A stretch of DNA of 64,000 nucleotides from Coprococcus eutactus (GCF_025149915.1 NZ_CP102278.1:790001-854000), one strand, 5' to 3'; positions 43,901-50,056 are shown, counted from the first letter of the stretch. Made by a program: numbers and translations. Notes: a model not told the origin generated them from the letters alone.

Positions 43901-46098
43901 CAGGAAGTGCCGTCACACCGGCAGTTGCTGTCACAAAGAACGGAGTTGTTCTGTCAGCTGATGATTATTCTGTAGAGTACAGAAGCAATACGGATGTCGG
44001 AACAGCAGAGATTATCGTAACAGGAAAGGGCAATTACACTGGAACGGTACATGGAAGCTTTGAGATAACGGCGGGAAGCATAAAGAACTGCACTATAACA
44101 GTGACAGCATCGACTGAGTACACAGGTGGACAGATAGTTCCAGTTGTAACAGTTAAGAATGGCACGAAGCTTCTTGCGAATGGCGTCGATTACATACTGA
44201 GTTATGATCAGAATTCAGATGTCACAAGCAAGGCTAAGGTCGTTATAACAGGTAAGGGCAATTACAAGGATTCAGTTACAAGATATTTCGCGATAACAGG
44301 AAGAAGTATTACGAAGGCTGTTGTGTGCGGAGTTATCGATAAGGAATTCACCGGAAATGCAATTACTCAGAATATCGAGGTCAAGTTGGATGGTGAGACA
44401 CTTGTCCAGGGAACTGACTACACAGTGAAGTACATCAACAATGTTCATGTTGGAACTGCAACTGTGGTGATCACAGGTACAGGGAACTATACAGAGTCAG
44501 TAAAGAAGAACTTTGTTATCAACAGAGTGGATGTAAGCAACACAGCAGTCATAACGGGAATCGAGCCTGAGGCTACATACACAGGAACGGCGTTTAAGTT
44601 TAAGAATGTGAAGATCACATGGAGCGGAATAGTTCTCAGGGAGGGCAGAGATTACACTATCTCCTACAAGAACAACAGTGGAATAACAATGACACGTACA
44701 AGCAAAGCTTCATGTACAGTGACATTTAATGGAGATTACAAGGGTAAGGTCACAAAGCAGTTCAGGATCAAGGCATTTGATATTTCAAAGGCTACGGTAT
44801 CTGTGATAAAAGATGTTACATACAACGGTAAGGCAAAGACTCCGACAGTAGTGGCCAAGATAGGAAGCACCACGATAGATCCTGCGGAGTACGAGGTCAA
44901 GTACAGCAACAATGTAAAACCTGGAGTTGCAACGGTTACAATAACAGGGCTTAACAACTTCTATGGAACAAAGAAGGTTACATTCAACATTCTTCCGGAG
45001 AGGGTTGCAGGACTTCAGTTTGTAACGTCTACAACGTCAGCAGTAAGGGTTAAGTGGAATAAGGTCAAATATGCGGCCGGTTATGTTGTATATTACAGTA
45101 AAGATGGCAAGAGTTATAAGAAGTTTGGAACTACAAAGGATACGACAATGGTTCTGTCAAAGCTTGCAAGTGGACAGACATATAAAGTAGCTGTGTATGC
45201 ATATGTAACTTCAAACGGCAAGAATCTTATATCGACCAAGTCAGAGGTAGTAACCGGAACAAAACCAGGCAAGGTTACAGGAATAACATATTCGAGCAGA
45301 ACGGATACTGTTATTAGTGTAAAGTGGAACAAGGTTTCAGGTGCAACGGGCTACAAGGTATACAGGACCGATGACAGCGGTAAGAAGGTCATGGCTGTTG
45401 GAACTGTAAAGACGAATGCAGTATCGATCAAGAAGCTTAAGGCGAGCACTGTATACAAGATAAAGGTAGTTGCATACAAGAGCGTTGGCGGAAAGGTTCT
45501 CCTCGGTACAGCAAATGTAGCAGCGATCATGACTACACCATCTGCAGTCAAGGGACTAAAGACATCTAGAAACTGGGTTTCAAGCATAGCACTTAGCTGG
45601 AACAAGGTAGCTAGTGCGGACGGATACATAGTTTACAGGCTCAGCGGAAAGAACTGGATCAAGATCAAGCAGATCAGTAAGAATACGACTGTCAGTTTCA
45701 TAAGTTCTAAGCTCAGAGCCGGAACAGAGTGGAAGTACAAGGTAGTAGCTTATAAGAAGCACGGCAACAGTGTAGTTAAAAATGTCGGAAGCCAGATTAG
45801 TTCGGTAACGCTTCCTACAGCGCCAGTGGTTGTAATCAGGGCAGGTAAGGGCAGTGTGACTTTGGGCTGGAATGGAGTGACTGGAGCCGATGGATATGAA
45901 GTATACATGAGAACCACAAAGAAAGGCAAGTCAACTAAGATAGCCACATTAAAGAAAGCATCTAAGGTAAAATATACAAAGAAGGGACTTGCAAAGAATA
46001 AGACATATTACGTAAATGTCAGAGCATTCAAGAAGGATGCAAAGGGCAGAAAGTATTACAGCTCATATTCAACGGTCAAGGCTGTTAAAGCAAAATAA
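28915..46098 (+). CDS. Giant repeat-rich secreted surface protein (5,727 residues)
   Basis: One uninterrupted frame. Residues 1 to about 40 are a signal peptide ending in LAA. I count about 67 consecutive domains of 73-88 residues. Each has a core of the form YTG-x-PxVTV, then DYxVxYxNN, then GTATVTITGxGNYTG and a final strand; they resemble YDG/MBG-type bacterial Ig-like domains. Repeats 1-12 are irregular. From about 33583 the domains follow a fixed seven-domain order. The last 365 residues are four fibronectin III domains with conserved W and Y positions (VKWNKV, YVVYY). There is no sorting motif or C-terminal membrane segment, so attachment must be non-covalent or through a partner. A GGCGGGAG ribosome binding site precedes the ATG. 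Likely an adhesin or fibre. Confidence 0.85.
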   Translation: MRKGTGKRVIAFFMAFIMALSVIFQSDMAIGGFAKVLAADTGGIATPTDADSEAQLADTGAIDLNADGYYAYLKNLPNGKIYTGNAIKIDSNIGVKKVGDTSGTTTLSSTLYTISYENNVNAGTATAIITGKPDMNCTGTLTVTFTIRPKTISTAGWFYVGGTNTANKYSTSKSKYYTYRAQGVDPKIYVRSSANGPFLTEGVDYEVEYWNVDQAADIEKEHMGNGPCAVVTSTKNSNYAIGGSNGYFDIFYGINAADLETQTTISLEGESFVYTGKPITPKVEVIDNTNNKKLYSLEETNKDDYEYKVEYSNNTNPGTATVTITGHPKRFQGSVTKTFTILSSGSNVKNIADADAVVTDEFTYDGKGKTPEPVVTYKGTTLVKDRDYKIAYYSDNINATTAKKKASVTISGLNSFTGSKTIQFDIAPKSIDSLNISISDAVYNTANNIAMAVVPTVKITDPVLGKTLSTGDGDYFLDFSEYRTEKNYNVGEHSFKLTVYNNYTGSKTCTFNTVATSIAPAVIKVEPVEYTGAEVKPVPSKVTFSNTALENGVDYEITGYKNNVELGSSAIITITGKGNFKGTATGTFTIKTSKIGMTDVTIPDIGNKAYTGSQIKPDITPTYDGRNLVEGTDYTVTYGDNLSPRDTGSVTFVGKGDYAGTVTKTFKIVAKDISANDVILTRNKVNYEYTGSPIDPDITVTYNGIVLEKGVDYKVMNLYTEPGTYNMVISGAAGSTPYFTGMRIFQITITAPAGEMADLEYTPIPDQYYAGKEITPTLTIKKGDYTLQLDKDYVIKSITGNTEVGVATVEIEGTGSYSGTKSLEFNIVPKPIEDCTITGIEDTQYEMGAAIEPAVTVKNGTVELVQGRDYTLAFNNNIDASDSAEVVITAKSSNYTGDATKIFKITPVSITASGNGVSITKADATQEYTGTDIEPEIVITRYYNRKNYTLERGKDYTVVYENNREVTGSGDRASITVTGTGNFSGQTVIRFEISKRNISSCAVESVPDQQWTGSEIKPNVAVYNGIIKLENGGDYDVIYSDNIDEGEASYTVIGKGDHYTGSVTKYFRITKEFINIEDNDKIAVSKIENQTYRFGAAITPNFTVTYDGEKLTDKEDYTYNFINNKNVGTATLTVTGVGRFKGTLTYTFNILPYDISGDTLVIDQNVFEYTGTPAEPRPVSIKSGNNVLVTDFTGFTVSYNDNTEAGAGSVTVTAGTTGNFIGSLTQRFTIEQQSINSAKITVNDVTYTGEAQTPDVTVTLADGKVLSADDYTVKYKNNKDIGTATVIVTAVEGGNYKGSVEGSFKIQAIDIADAVITAIEDQTYTGSAICPDIEVKYGDNILAEGEDYVVDSYTDNENVSTVSKKACVTIKGKGLYVGTCSAKFSIVPASIENAVVSGYSKNVEYTGSAITFTSLTVKVGEKVLTSSDYKVTYSNNTDVTTEKTPAKITITAAGNYTGSIVVQFAITARNLENCNISDIEGQIYTGKQVKPDVEVRDGAKTLVKGTDYDIEYSNNTEVTTEAGGLAVAKIIGKGNYTGEVKKTFSIAKEIIDISSAVVTIADGGSFIYNFGDEIEPKVTVKLGDKVLDAGAYTVRYTDNVNAGKATITVSGTGDYKGQTGTTFVIEQYDITSAGLVLESDSYTYSGSEIKPAVKSITAGNRKITPGSDFDVTYSNNIKKGTGTVSLTARANTNYKGTASAKFTIGAADITSARVTVPDAEYTGLPVKPDVTVVLGTKKLTEGTDYTVEFADNTSAGTATVTVAGTGNYAGTVNAQFKITAKSLSLAVVTAKDQTYTGKALKPVVAVTLDGKTIADTEYDVTYSSNINKGTATVTVTGKNNYTGSKAGTFKILAKDIEECDVSDVADVVYNGKAQTPEITVKNGDVELKSGVDYEAVYSNNIDVSTTAQKAEITITGHGNYTGQKIVSFNITKAAFDDAVITGIPESEAYTGDSIILTGYEVTVSDVKLTENKDYTVSYKNNKEVGTATVIFTGAGNYEGSREMTFDIVQRNVADCQISAIPGQKWTGKPVAPAVTVKNGSVSLVNGTDYTVEYVNNTDVTDKAEAIITGQGNYTGSITVYFSISRSIVSISTATISAIPAQTYAMGAEIKPSVNVVYDGMELTEDKDYTVSYANNIDAGTAEVTVTGIGYYSGSKTVSFVIDPLDVSKGSVKLESDSFVYNGKAQIPVVTGIEIGSDVQITDMSSFDVAYADNINVGTAKITLTAKNNTNFKGSVTANYRITEADISTAIAVAETAVYQGTALKPAVKVTLGGVNLVDGKDYEVAYSSNVNVGKGKAVITGAGNYKGQLTVSFDITARSLKGADVQIADQVYTGKALTPKPVVTLADKTLVQDVDYTVTYEKNVNAGTANVIIAGTGNYKDSVKESFKIAAADIGKAEASAIADQVYTGSEITPDVQVTTASGEVLAVGVDYEITYTGNANVTTEDAPAQAVIAGKGNYTGTLKVAFAIVPKNIAGVSVSGYSESVTYTGSDVEFGNIIVADDKEVLTAGVDYTISYTGNKLVTTDEKTYFTVTGKGNYTGTKDVHFTITRKNIKDCDVQAIESQIWTGKEIKPEVTIRNGSALLVSGTDYDVEYSNNINETTDTSKALAVITGNGNYTGSITREFTISRILSDISKAEVSAIPAQTYDFGREITPDVTVKYDGKVLTKNVDYKLDYTDNINVGTATVSIVGIGGYNKSVSKTFAIKAADISKGELILKGTSFVYTGEAINPSVTRLMLTVAEGAEIITDLASFDVKYTDNVNAGKATVSLTAKSGTNFTGTATATFQIERTSLADAVVEASSPEYTGDAVTPHITVRIGEKVLENGTDYEITYTDNVNAGDKAGFTITGKGNYEGVINRTFEIQPKSVANGKCEIPSQVYTGSDVTPGVTVSVDGKVLVAGRDYMVVYSDNRDVTTADHKASAVITAMGNYTGKLIVQFEITAKTILPADVSDIEAQEYTGSAIEPKVTVKNGTTILVAGRDYDVAYSDNVDKTKSAKAVITGKGNYRGVVAKTFEICATSIASAVVTGIPENAVYTGESITFDDIKVQLGGKTMVYGSDYSISYERNVNATTDESKAYVIIKGMDNYGGQIRVAFDITPKSISSCKVDAINGQIYTGSEVTPEVTVRDGSVVLEKDVDYTVTYDDNIEITKSAKAVITGKGNYEGVIRTEFSISKEVLDISAAKIAGIADQYYNFDAELTPDVKVTLNGKTLVKGIDYDLTYANNVKPGKATVTVKGIDQNKGEVSGTFNILPIDITTADITLVKNSYAYTGNAVNAEISKVTVKRNGVAKTLTDLTGFTYSCSDNVNVGKAVLTLSAEDGMGFAGSATVNYTITAASIEQAVISIDSAVYTGEAIIPVCRVTLAGKTLIPGTDYTIAASNNINVTDEAVVTITGKGNYSGKADTYFSITPKRISSAELTVADAEYTGAPLEPAVTVILDGKTLKAGTDYTADYSDNVNVTTGSAKALVTVTGNGNYTGTVDAEFAITPMDISKLSIEDIPAQVYAGRAVRPEVTIRNGDVVLTAGADYSVEYQDNEAVTKTAKAVITGKGNYKGSVTKTFIITALSVEDAEISGIADTVVYSGEDIEFSGIKVTVNGIQLANGTDYTVAYKNNHDVTTDELASVIITGKGNYGGEVSRTFTITAKNIVRCSIDPIGGQTYTGSPVTPEIVVRDGAIVLEKDKDYTVEYSNNTDVTENASVTVTGKDNYKGTISTVFTIAREIIDISKAQISKPDDDYYDFGNPIKPDVTLTYKGKQLTKDVDYELVYIGNTKEGTATIQANGINTNTGSVSTTFEILPIDISDAVVTLENEEYEYTGGEIKPEVRMVMVNRSGKSEAVTSLEGFEVTYDSNINVGTANVTVAAVNGSGFTGKTVRTFEITKVDMADAVVEIDGSYEYTGSAIAPKYTVILDGKTLKEGTDYTAVCSNNVNVGKRAMVTVTGTGNYTGTTIGYFEITAKNISGADVAAADAEFTGMPVTPAITVTVDGEILNADIDYTISYNNNINATTDKTKAAVVIKGTGNYTGTVTCTFDIAPKDISGAVISDIEVQNYTGKEVTPEFSVNLDGKVLAAGTDYAVSYENNIAASDDAVAIVTGRGNYTGSISKKFAIQNVDITDAAVTGIEESVVYTGKEITFGDIMVTVSGRTLSEDEDYIVSYENNKNVTTSAKVVITGTGNYSGVITKAFAITPKNIAKCSVDAVSGQIYTAKAITPEVTVRDGSSVLALSQDYTVSYSNNVEVTTADSMAVITVTGKGNYTGKTTVTFAISKKLTDISKAVISKIADQHYNFGQPLTPDATVTLNGKELVNGTDYALVYVDNTDEGTATVTAKGINSNTGSVTAKFNIKPIDISDGVIALDAATYLYTGTAVKPEIISFTVKRLGKTVTVTDFDNLDITYSSNSDVGTGKITITALEGEGFTGSVSKTFAIVGASVENAVVRVENGVYTGEEVEPSYVVTLGGRTLVSGKDFRADFSNNVNATDSAVLTITGINNYSGTKSVRFTISPRRITDADITVAAARYTGQSLTPALTVTIGGMTLVQDVDFTAEYIDNVNVTDDETKASVKVTGIGNYTGNASEEFEISPRDISLASVADIDSQAYTGNPVMPEPVVTDGTTVLKAGRDYVVSYRNNTNVTAEAGVIITGKGNYTGSVVKIFSIAGADIKDAVVTGVKSSVTYTGREITFTGLKVTYGDEVLVVGQDYTVTYSNNRNVTDKAEVRIAGNGNYTGTVIKTFAIKQKNIADNDCHVSEIGGQIYTGKEIEPEVVVTHGDITLVEDVDYEITYSNNIEASAKNSPAKAVITGKGSYTGTVSREFTITKEPVNISGAKINAIADQEFAKTFITPAVDVTYAGKALVEGTDYKVSYSNNYNVGTATVYITGYGNYVGSKKITFNITKRDITGYTAVLAQTDMTYTGKTITPDVVSISSADGSFIINDEELDTFVVKYAGNVNAGTAKVTATAGSNSNYTGSVTAQFKIAPAQLNGAVATAETTEYTGSAVTPAVAVTKNGVVLSADDYSVEYRSNTDVGTAEIIVTGKGNYTGTVHGSFEITAGSIKNCTITVTASTEYTGGQIVPVVTVKNGTKLLANGVDYILSYDQNSDVTSKAKVVITGKGNYKDSVTRYFAITGRSITKAVVCGVIDKEFTGNAITQNIEVKLDGETLVQGTDYTVKYINNVHVGTATVVITGTGNYTESVKKNFVINRVDVSNTAVITGIEPEATYTGTAFKFKNVKITWSGIVLREGRDYTISYKNNSGITMTRTSKASCTVTFNGDYKGKVTKQFRIKAFDISKATVSVIKDVTYNGKAKTPTVVAKIGSTTIDPAEYEVKYSNNVKPGVATVTITGLNNFYGTKKVTFNILPERVAGLQFVTSTTSAVRVKWNKVKYAAGYVVYYSKDGKSYKKFGTTKDTTMVLSKLASGQTYKVAVYAYVTSNGKNLISTKSEVVTGTKPGKVTGITYSSRTDTVISVKWNKVSGATGYKVYRTDDSGKKVMAVGTVKTNAVSIKKLKASTVYKIKVVAYKSVGGKVLLGTANVAAIMTTPSAVKGLKTSRNWVSSIALSWNKVASADGYIVYRLSGKNWIKIKQISKNTTVSFISSKLRAGTEWKYKVVAYKKHGNSVVKNVGSQISSVTLPTAPVVVIRAGKGSVTLGWNGVTGADGYEVYMRTTKKGKSTKIATLKKASKVKYTKKGLAKNKTYYVNVRAFKKDAKGRKYYSSYSTVKAVKAK
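33583..45000 (+). repeat. Seven-domain super-repeat array in the giant gene
   Basis: Units begin near 33583, 35194, 36829, 38470, 40108, 41752 and 43399, giving periods of 1,611, 1,635, 1,641, 1,638, 1,644 and 1,647 bases. Each unit opens with a domain in which YTG is replaced by an NFG- or MG-like motif (for example HYNFGQPL). A longer domain with a VTDL/ITDM insert follows. The sixth domain has ITFxxIKV in place of the proline strand, and the seventh ends in a (I/L)xDIS(K/A)A linker. A shorter, six-domain version precedes at about 32150-33582. Confidence 0.8.
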
Positions 46099-46120
46099 CA
46101 CTAAAATAAAAGCAAGATAC

Positions 46121-46168
46121 AAAAAAGGGCGTCCAGCCGGTTGTGAAAACAGCCGGCGGGGCGCTTTT
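46121..46168. terminator. Bidirectional terminator
   Basis: A 15-bp GC-rich stem with one mismatch (46129-46144 with 46149-46164) has a GAAA loop. Six A precede it and four T follow. It can end both the giant gene and the convergent minus-strand gene. Confidence 0.9.
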
Positions 46169-46196
46169 GTGTTATATGCAGTATGTATTGAGCTTT

Positions 46197-46931
46197 TTAA
46201 TACAGGTAAAGAAATCTATCGGCACAGCTTACAGTGAACTCTTTCAGATCATCATATGGGAAGACGTTTGTAGTCGCCTTCTGTACGGGTGGCTCAGCAC
46301 TGACAAAGAGTGACAGATCACGGCGGAGCATCTCAGGAGAGAAAGCGTTGCATTCTGATATGGTCAGACTGACTGGAGCTATGTTGGGGATGGCTGGTGC
46401 AAAATCTATCTGGAATAAAGGATTTGTGATGTTGTAGTCACCGTAGAAATACCGGTCGGAAAAAAAGTCTCTTATTGGTATTATAGTTCCGTCGCTCTGT
46501 CTGCTGATTGCTGTCATTTTAACATGGTCTATATTATTTGATACACACGTAGGCTTGCCTGAGGAGTCCTCAAATTGAAAATACCTGGGCCAAAATTCTT
46601 CTACATAGATACTGTCCATATATAGGTGCGCAAGAATTCCAAGATCAGCTGCAGTAAGATGATCCGGGTTATGCCGCTCGGTCAGGTAGTGCATGTTGGG
46701 GTATTTGGTGATCAGATTGTCCTGCCATGGTGGACGGAAGTGTGTAAGGGATTTGTCCGACACCGCATCGGGAAGGACTGTGCCGAGAAGAAATTCATTT
46801 GTTGAATCAGGGGAATTGAAAACTGATATCAGAGCCCTTGAAATCACTGTGTCCACATCGCCTTTGTCAGAATTCAGTATGATATTTTCTATATATGCAG
46901 CCTCACACAGGTGCATCATGTATCCAGGCAT
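46197..46931 (-). CDS. Putative zinc-dependent phospholipase C-like protein
   Basis: A 244-residue soluble protein. A start MPGYMMHLCEAAYI, LGTVLPDAVSDKSLTHFRP near residues 49-67, and LGILAHLYMDSIYVEEFW near 97-114 give His and Asp residues in the spacing seen in the zinc-dependent phospholipase C-like family (PF00882 type). No signal peptide is present, so it is more likely an intracellular metal-dependent hydrolase than a secreted toxin. The assignment is by pattern only. GGGAGGA lies just upstream on the minus strand. The gene is convergent with the giant gene and divergent from ftsH. Confidence 0.6.
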   Translation of the reverse strand: MPGYMMHLCEAAYIENIILNSDKGDVDTVISRALISVFNSPDSTNEFLLGTVLPDAVSDKSLTHFRPPWQDNLITKYPNMHYLTERHNPDHLTAADLGILAHLYMDSIYVEEFWPRYFQFEDSSGKPTCVSNNIDHVKMTAISRQSDGTIIPIRDFFSDRYFYGDYNITNPLFQIDFAPAIPNIAPVSLTISECNAFSPEMLRRDLSLFVSAEPPVQKATTNVFPYDDLKEFTVSCADRFLYLY

Positions 46932-47253
46932 ATGTACATCCTCCCGAAATATATAAATTCAATGCGTAAAAATATGTATGTGACAGAATGAGTGTACTCC
47001 TGATAAAATGTTGATGTCAAGGCTGCGTCAGGTGTCTTACTGAAAAATATAAATTACAGTTAACTTGACTTATAAATAAAATAGAATTAAAGTCATAATT
47101 ATAATGTTTATTAAAAATTATAATTGGAGGGAAATATTTGAGGGGAATAATGTAGATGAAGCAAAAAAACGAGAGAGAAGCTGGAATGTAAATGCGAAAT
47201 GTGAATGCGAAATATTCAGATCTAAAACAGTGAAAATAAAAGGAGAAAATGAC
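46932..47253. other. Divergent intergenic region upstream of ftsH
   Basis: An AT-rich spacer between two divergent genes. TTGACT at 47065 has only poor -10 partners at normal spacing. A TATAAT at 47100-47105 overlaps an ATG at 47104, which argues against that ATG being the ftsH start. No structured RNA is evident. Confidence 0.4.
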
Positions 47254-49128
47254 TTGGATAGAAACGTGCAGAATGATAACGATAACAAGAATAAAGACAA
47301 TGGAGATGGAGGAAAGGGAAAAAACAGAAATGTCATAATTCTGCTTGCTCTGTCTATCGTACTCACTTTGCTGTGTTGGCGTGCGTATGACAAGATAACT
47401 AACGGAACTAAGAAGGAAATACCTTACAGTGGTTTTATAGAGATGCTGGATGGTGGACAGGTCGAAAATGCCGAAATATACTCAAAGAAGATCAAGTTTA
47501 CCACTAGAGATGATGATGGCAAAGTTGACAAGAACACATATATTACTGTCAGAATAAACGATGACAGCCTGGCTGACAAGCTGAGCAGAGCCCATGAAAA
47601 ATATGCCACCACATACAATGGCAAGGATGAGAGCGGATCGGCGATGATAGGTACGATATTGTCATACGTTGTCATGATCGGAGCATTTTATCTGTTCCTG
47701 TCGCTCATAACGAAGCGTGGTGGTATGATGGGGGGATTTGGCAAATCAAATGCAAAGGTGTATATGGAGAAGAAGACTGGTGTGACATTTGCGGATGTGG
47801 CAGGTGAGGATGAGGCAAAGGAATCCCTGACTGAGATGGTGGATTTTCTGCACAATCCTAAACGGTATTTGGAGATAGGAGCAAAGCTTCCCAAGGGGGC
47901 GCTGCTTGTCGGACCTCCGGGAACAGGAAAGACACTTCTGGCAAAGGCTGTTGCAGGGGAGGCAAATGTGCCATTTTTCTCTATGTCAGGCTCAAGCTTT
48001 GTGGAAATGTATGTAGGCGTGGGCGCGTCGAGGGTGCGTGACCTGTTTAAACAGGCAGCAGATATGGCACCGTGCATCATATTTATAGATGAGATAGATG
48101 CTATCGGACAAAGCAGAGACAGTGTGAGAGGTGGAGACTCCGAGAGGGAGCAGACACTCAACCAGCTTCTTGCAGAGATGGATGGATTTGACACATCGAA
48201 GGGAATAGTGATACTTGCGGCGACGAACAGACCTGAGACGCTGGACAAAGCTCTACTCAGACCGGGCAGATTTGACAGAAGGGTTATAGTAGAAAAGCCG
48301 GATCTTCAGGGAAGGATAGATACGCTCAAGGTTCATTCGAGAAATGTGAAGATGGATGAGAGTGTTGACCTCAGAGAACTGGCACTTGCAACTGCGGGTG
48401 CTGTTGGCGCAGATCTGGCGAATATAATAAATGAGGCGGCACTCACCGCGGTGCGTGCCGGAAGGACTATGGTTTCACAGGCTGACCTCATAGGCGCTGT
48501 GGAATTGGTATTTGCGGGAAAAGAGAAGAAGGGCAAGCTCCTAGGCGAGGAGGAGAAGAAGGTGGTGGCATACCATGAGGTGGGACATGCACTTCTCGTT
48601 GCTCTCCAGAAGCATACGGAGCCTGTCCAGAGGATTACCATAGTTCCTAGAACGATGGGATCTTTGGGTTATGTATGGCAGGTGCCGGAGGAAGAAAAAT
48701 ATATGGAGACGAAGGCTGAGCTTGAGGCGGATATCGTCACTACACTCGGCGGACGTGCTGCTGAGGAGCTGAAGTTTGAGTCTGTTACAACGGGAGCTGC
48801 AAATGATATAGAGCAGGCGACAAAGACTGTGAGGGCCATGATAACGATGTACGGTATGTCGGATACATTCGGACTTATGCAGCTTGAGTCGGTACAGGGA
48901 AAATACCTCGACAGAAATGCGGTGCTCCAGTGCTCCGATGAGACGGCAGCCAAGGTCGATGAGGAGATTAGAAAGGTGCTCAGCGATTCATATGATAAGG
49001 CGAAGAAATTGTTGGCAGATCACATGGATACACTTGATGAGATCGCAAAATTCCTTATCGAGAAAGAGTCGATAACCGGAAAGGAATTTATGGATATATT
49101 TCACCGTGTTGAGAACGCTTGCGAGTGA
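47254..49128 (+). CDS. ftsH: ATP-dependent zinc metalloprotease FtsH
   Basis: A membrane-bound AAA+ protease that extracts and degrades membrane and regulatory proteins. From the preferred TTG start it has 624 residues. It has an Asn/Asp/Lys-rich N-terminus, a membrane segment near residue 30-46, an extracytoplasmic domain, and a second membrane segment near 132-153. Walker A GPPGTGKT is at 220-227. Walker B IFIDEID and the arginine-finger region (RPGRFDRR) follow. The zinc motif HEVGH is at 441-445, with the third ligand Asp in ELEADIVTTLGGRAAEE. AAAGGAG sits 8 bases before TTG 47254. An in-frame ATG at 47104 would add 50 atypical residues and has no ribosome binding site. Confidence 0.95.
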   Translation: MDRNVQNDNDNKNKDNGDGGKGKNRNVIILLALSIVLTLLCWRAYDKITNGTKKEIPYSGFIEMLDGGQVENAEIYSKKIKFTTRDDDGKVDKNTYITVRINDDSLADKLSRAHEKYATTYNGKDESGSAMIGTILSYVVMIGAFYLFLSLITKRGGMMGGFGKSNAKVYMEKKTGVTFADVAGEDEAKESLTEMVDFLHNPKRYLEIGAKLPKGALLVGPPGTGKTLLAKAVAGEANVPFFSMSGSSFVEMYVGVGASRVRDLFKQAADMAPCIIFIDEIDAIGQSRDSVRGGDSEREQTLNQLLAEMDGFDTSKGIVILAATNRPETLDKALLRPGRFDRRVIVEKPDLQGRIDTLKVHSRNVKMDESVDLRELALATAGAVGADLANIINEAALTAVRAGRTMVSQADLIGAVELVFAGKEKKGKLLGEEEKKVVAYHEVGHALLVALQKHTEPVQRITIVPRTMGSLGYVWQVPEEEKYMETKAELEADIVTTLGGRAAEELKFESVTTGAANDIEQATKTVRAMITMYGMSDTFGLMQLESVQGKYLDRNAVLQCSDETAAKVDEEIRKVLSDSYDKAKKLLADHMDTLDEIAKFLIEKESITGKEFMDIFHRVENACE

Positions 49129-49161
49129 AAAATTATTTTATCCTTAATCGACTAGTTTGGG

Positions 49162-49187
49162 GAGAAAAGGAAACATTTTTCTCTTTT
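49162..49187 (+). terminator. Possible ftsH terminator
   Basis: A weak AT-rich 7-bp stem (GAGAAAA with TTTTCTC) is followed by TTTT. Confidence 0.45.
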
Positions 49188-49259
49188 CGTGTGATAATCA
49201 GAAAAAAAACGTAGCTAACAGAGGCAATTTTTGAAGAAAATAGAAAAACAAGTTGTTAC

Positions 49260-49323
49260 AAAAGGCTCTTTGAGGTGGAAAATGGGAAATAAAAATCCGA
49301 GTTTCTGTCTCGAAGAGCCTTTT
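49260..49323. terminator. Bidirectional terminator between ftsH and yfbR
   Basis: A 15-bp stem (49260-49274 with 49309-49323, one G-T pair) whose arms begin AAAAGGCTC and end GAGCCTTTT can stop both convergent transcripts. The loop is unusually long at about 34 bases. Confidence 0.7.
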
Positions 49324-49398
49324 AAATTTGCATGGGGAACATGCTTTGACTCGTTTCTCGTGATTTTCTCAGGGCAGCGGGCTAAGGACCTTGCCTGA

Positions 49399-50004
49399 TC
49401 ACTTGTCTGATTGCAGCTCGTCAAGGGTTTTGCCGTAGGCTGGCAGAAACTCACAGACAAAATCGTTTACCTCCGGGTATTTCCCAGCCATCGATGATAC
49501 AGATGCAAGTATGGTGCTCATGGCACTTGAGAATTCGGTGTTGCCAGACCCGGTCTCCTCCATACATTTTATGAGGGCTGAGAGTTTATCCGCAGCTTTA
49601 ACGAGCTTCCATATATATACATCGTTCTCGTCCTGATCATCCTTGAAAAAGATAGGGGTGTATGCATTCTTCAGGTCGTCAGGAAGTTTGTCAAGAAGAG
49701 TGTGGCAGGCGATATCTTCAATGTCCTTAAAAGCGGTTTTGATGTCGTTATTGTAGTATTTTACGGGCGTTGGCATGTCTCCTGTGATTATCTCGGAGGC
49801 GTCATGGTAGAGGCCTATAAGGGAGGCTCTCTCGGCGTTGAGTGACTTGCCGTAGCGCACATTGCCGATGGTGGCAAGTGCGTGTGCGATCATGCTGACT
49901 TCAAGGCAGTGCTCACACAGATTTTCCTCTCTGCTGTTTCTCATCAGCGACCATCTGTCGATGTATTTCATTCTTGATATAAGTGCAAAAAAATTATATT
50001 CCAT
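49399..50004 (-). CDS. yfbR: 5'-deoxynucleotidase, YfbR-like HD protein
   Basis: A 201-residue HD-domain phosphohydrolase. The metal ligands are visible in EHCLEVSMIAHAL and LYHDASEIITGDMPTPVKYY, the YfbR pattern. Such enzymes dephosphorylate deoxynucleoside 5'-monophosphates in nucleotide salvage. The start at 50004 is chosen because the sequence MEYNFFALISRMKYIDRW is the family's usual beginning and GAGG lies 11-12 bases upstream; 32 more in-frame residues upstream overlap uvrC and look non-coding. It lies 52 bases after uvrC on the same strand and is probably co-transcribed. Confidence 0.88.
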   Translation of the reverse strand: MEYNFFALISRMKYIDRWSLMRNSREENLCEHCLEVSMIAHALATIGNVRYGKSLNAERASLIGLYHDASEIITGDMPTPVKYYNNDIKTAFKDIEDIACHTLLDKLPDDLKNAYTPIFFKDDQDENDVYIWKLVKAADKLSALIKCMEETGSGNTEFSSAMSTILASVSSMAGKYPEVNDFVCEFLPAYGKTLDELQSDK

Positions 50005-50056
50005 AAAAGTAAATACCTCACATATGAATAAATATATACAAACTGTAGGCCAGTTT

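Noticed and set aside
28915-46098. CRISPR-like or satellite DNA
   Set aside because: The periodic signal is in the protein frame, with variable codons and no constant short repeats or spacers.
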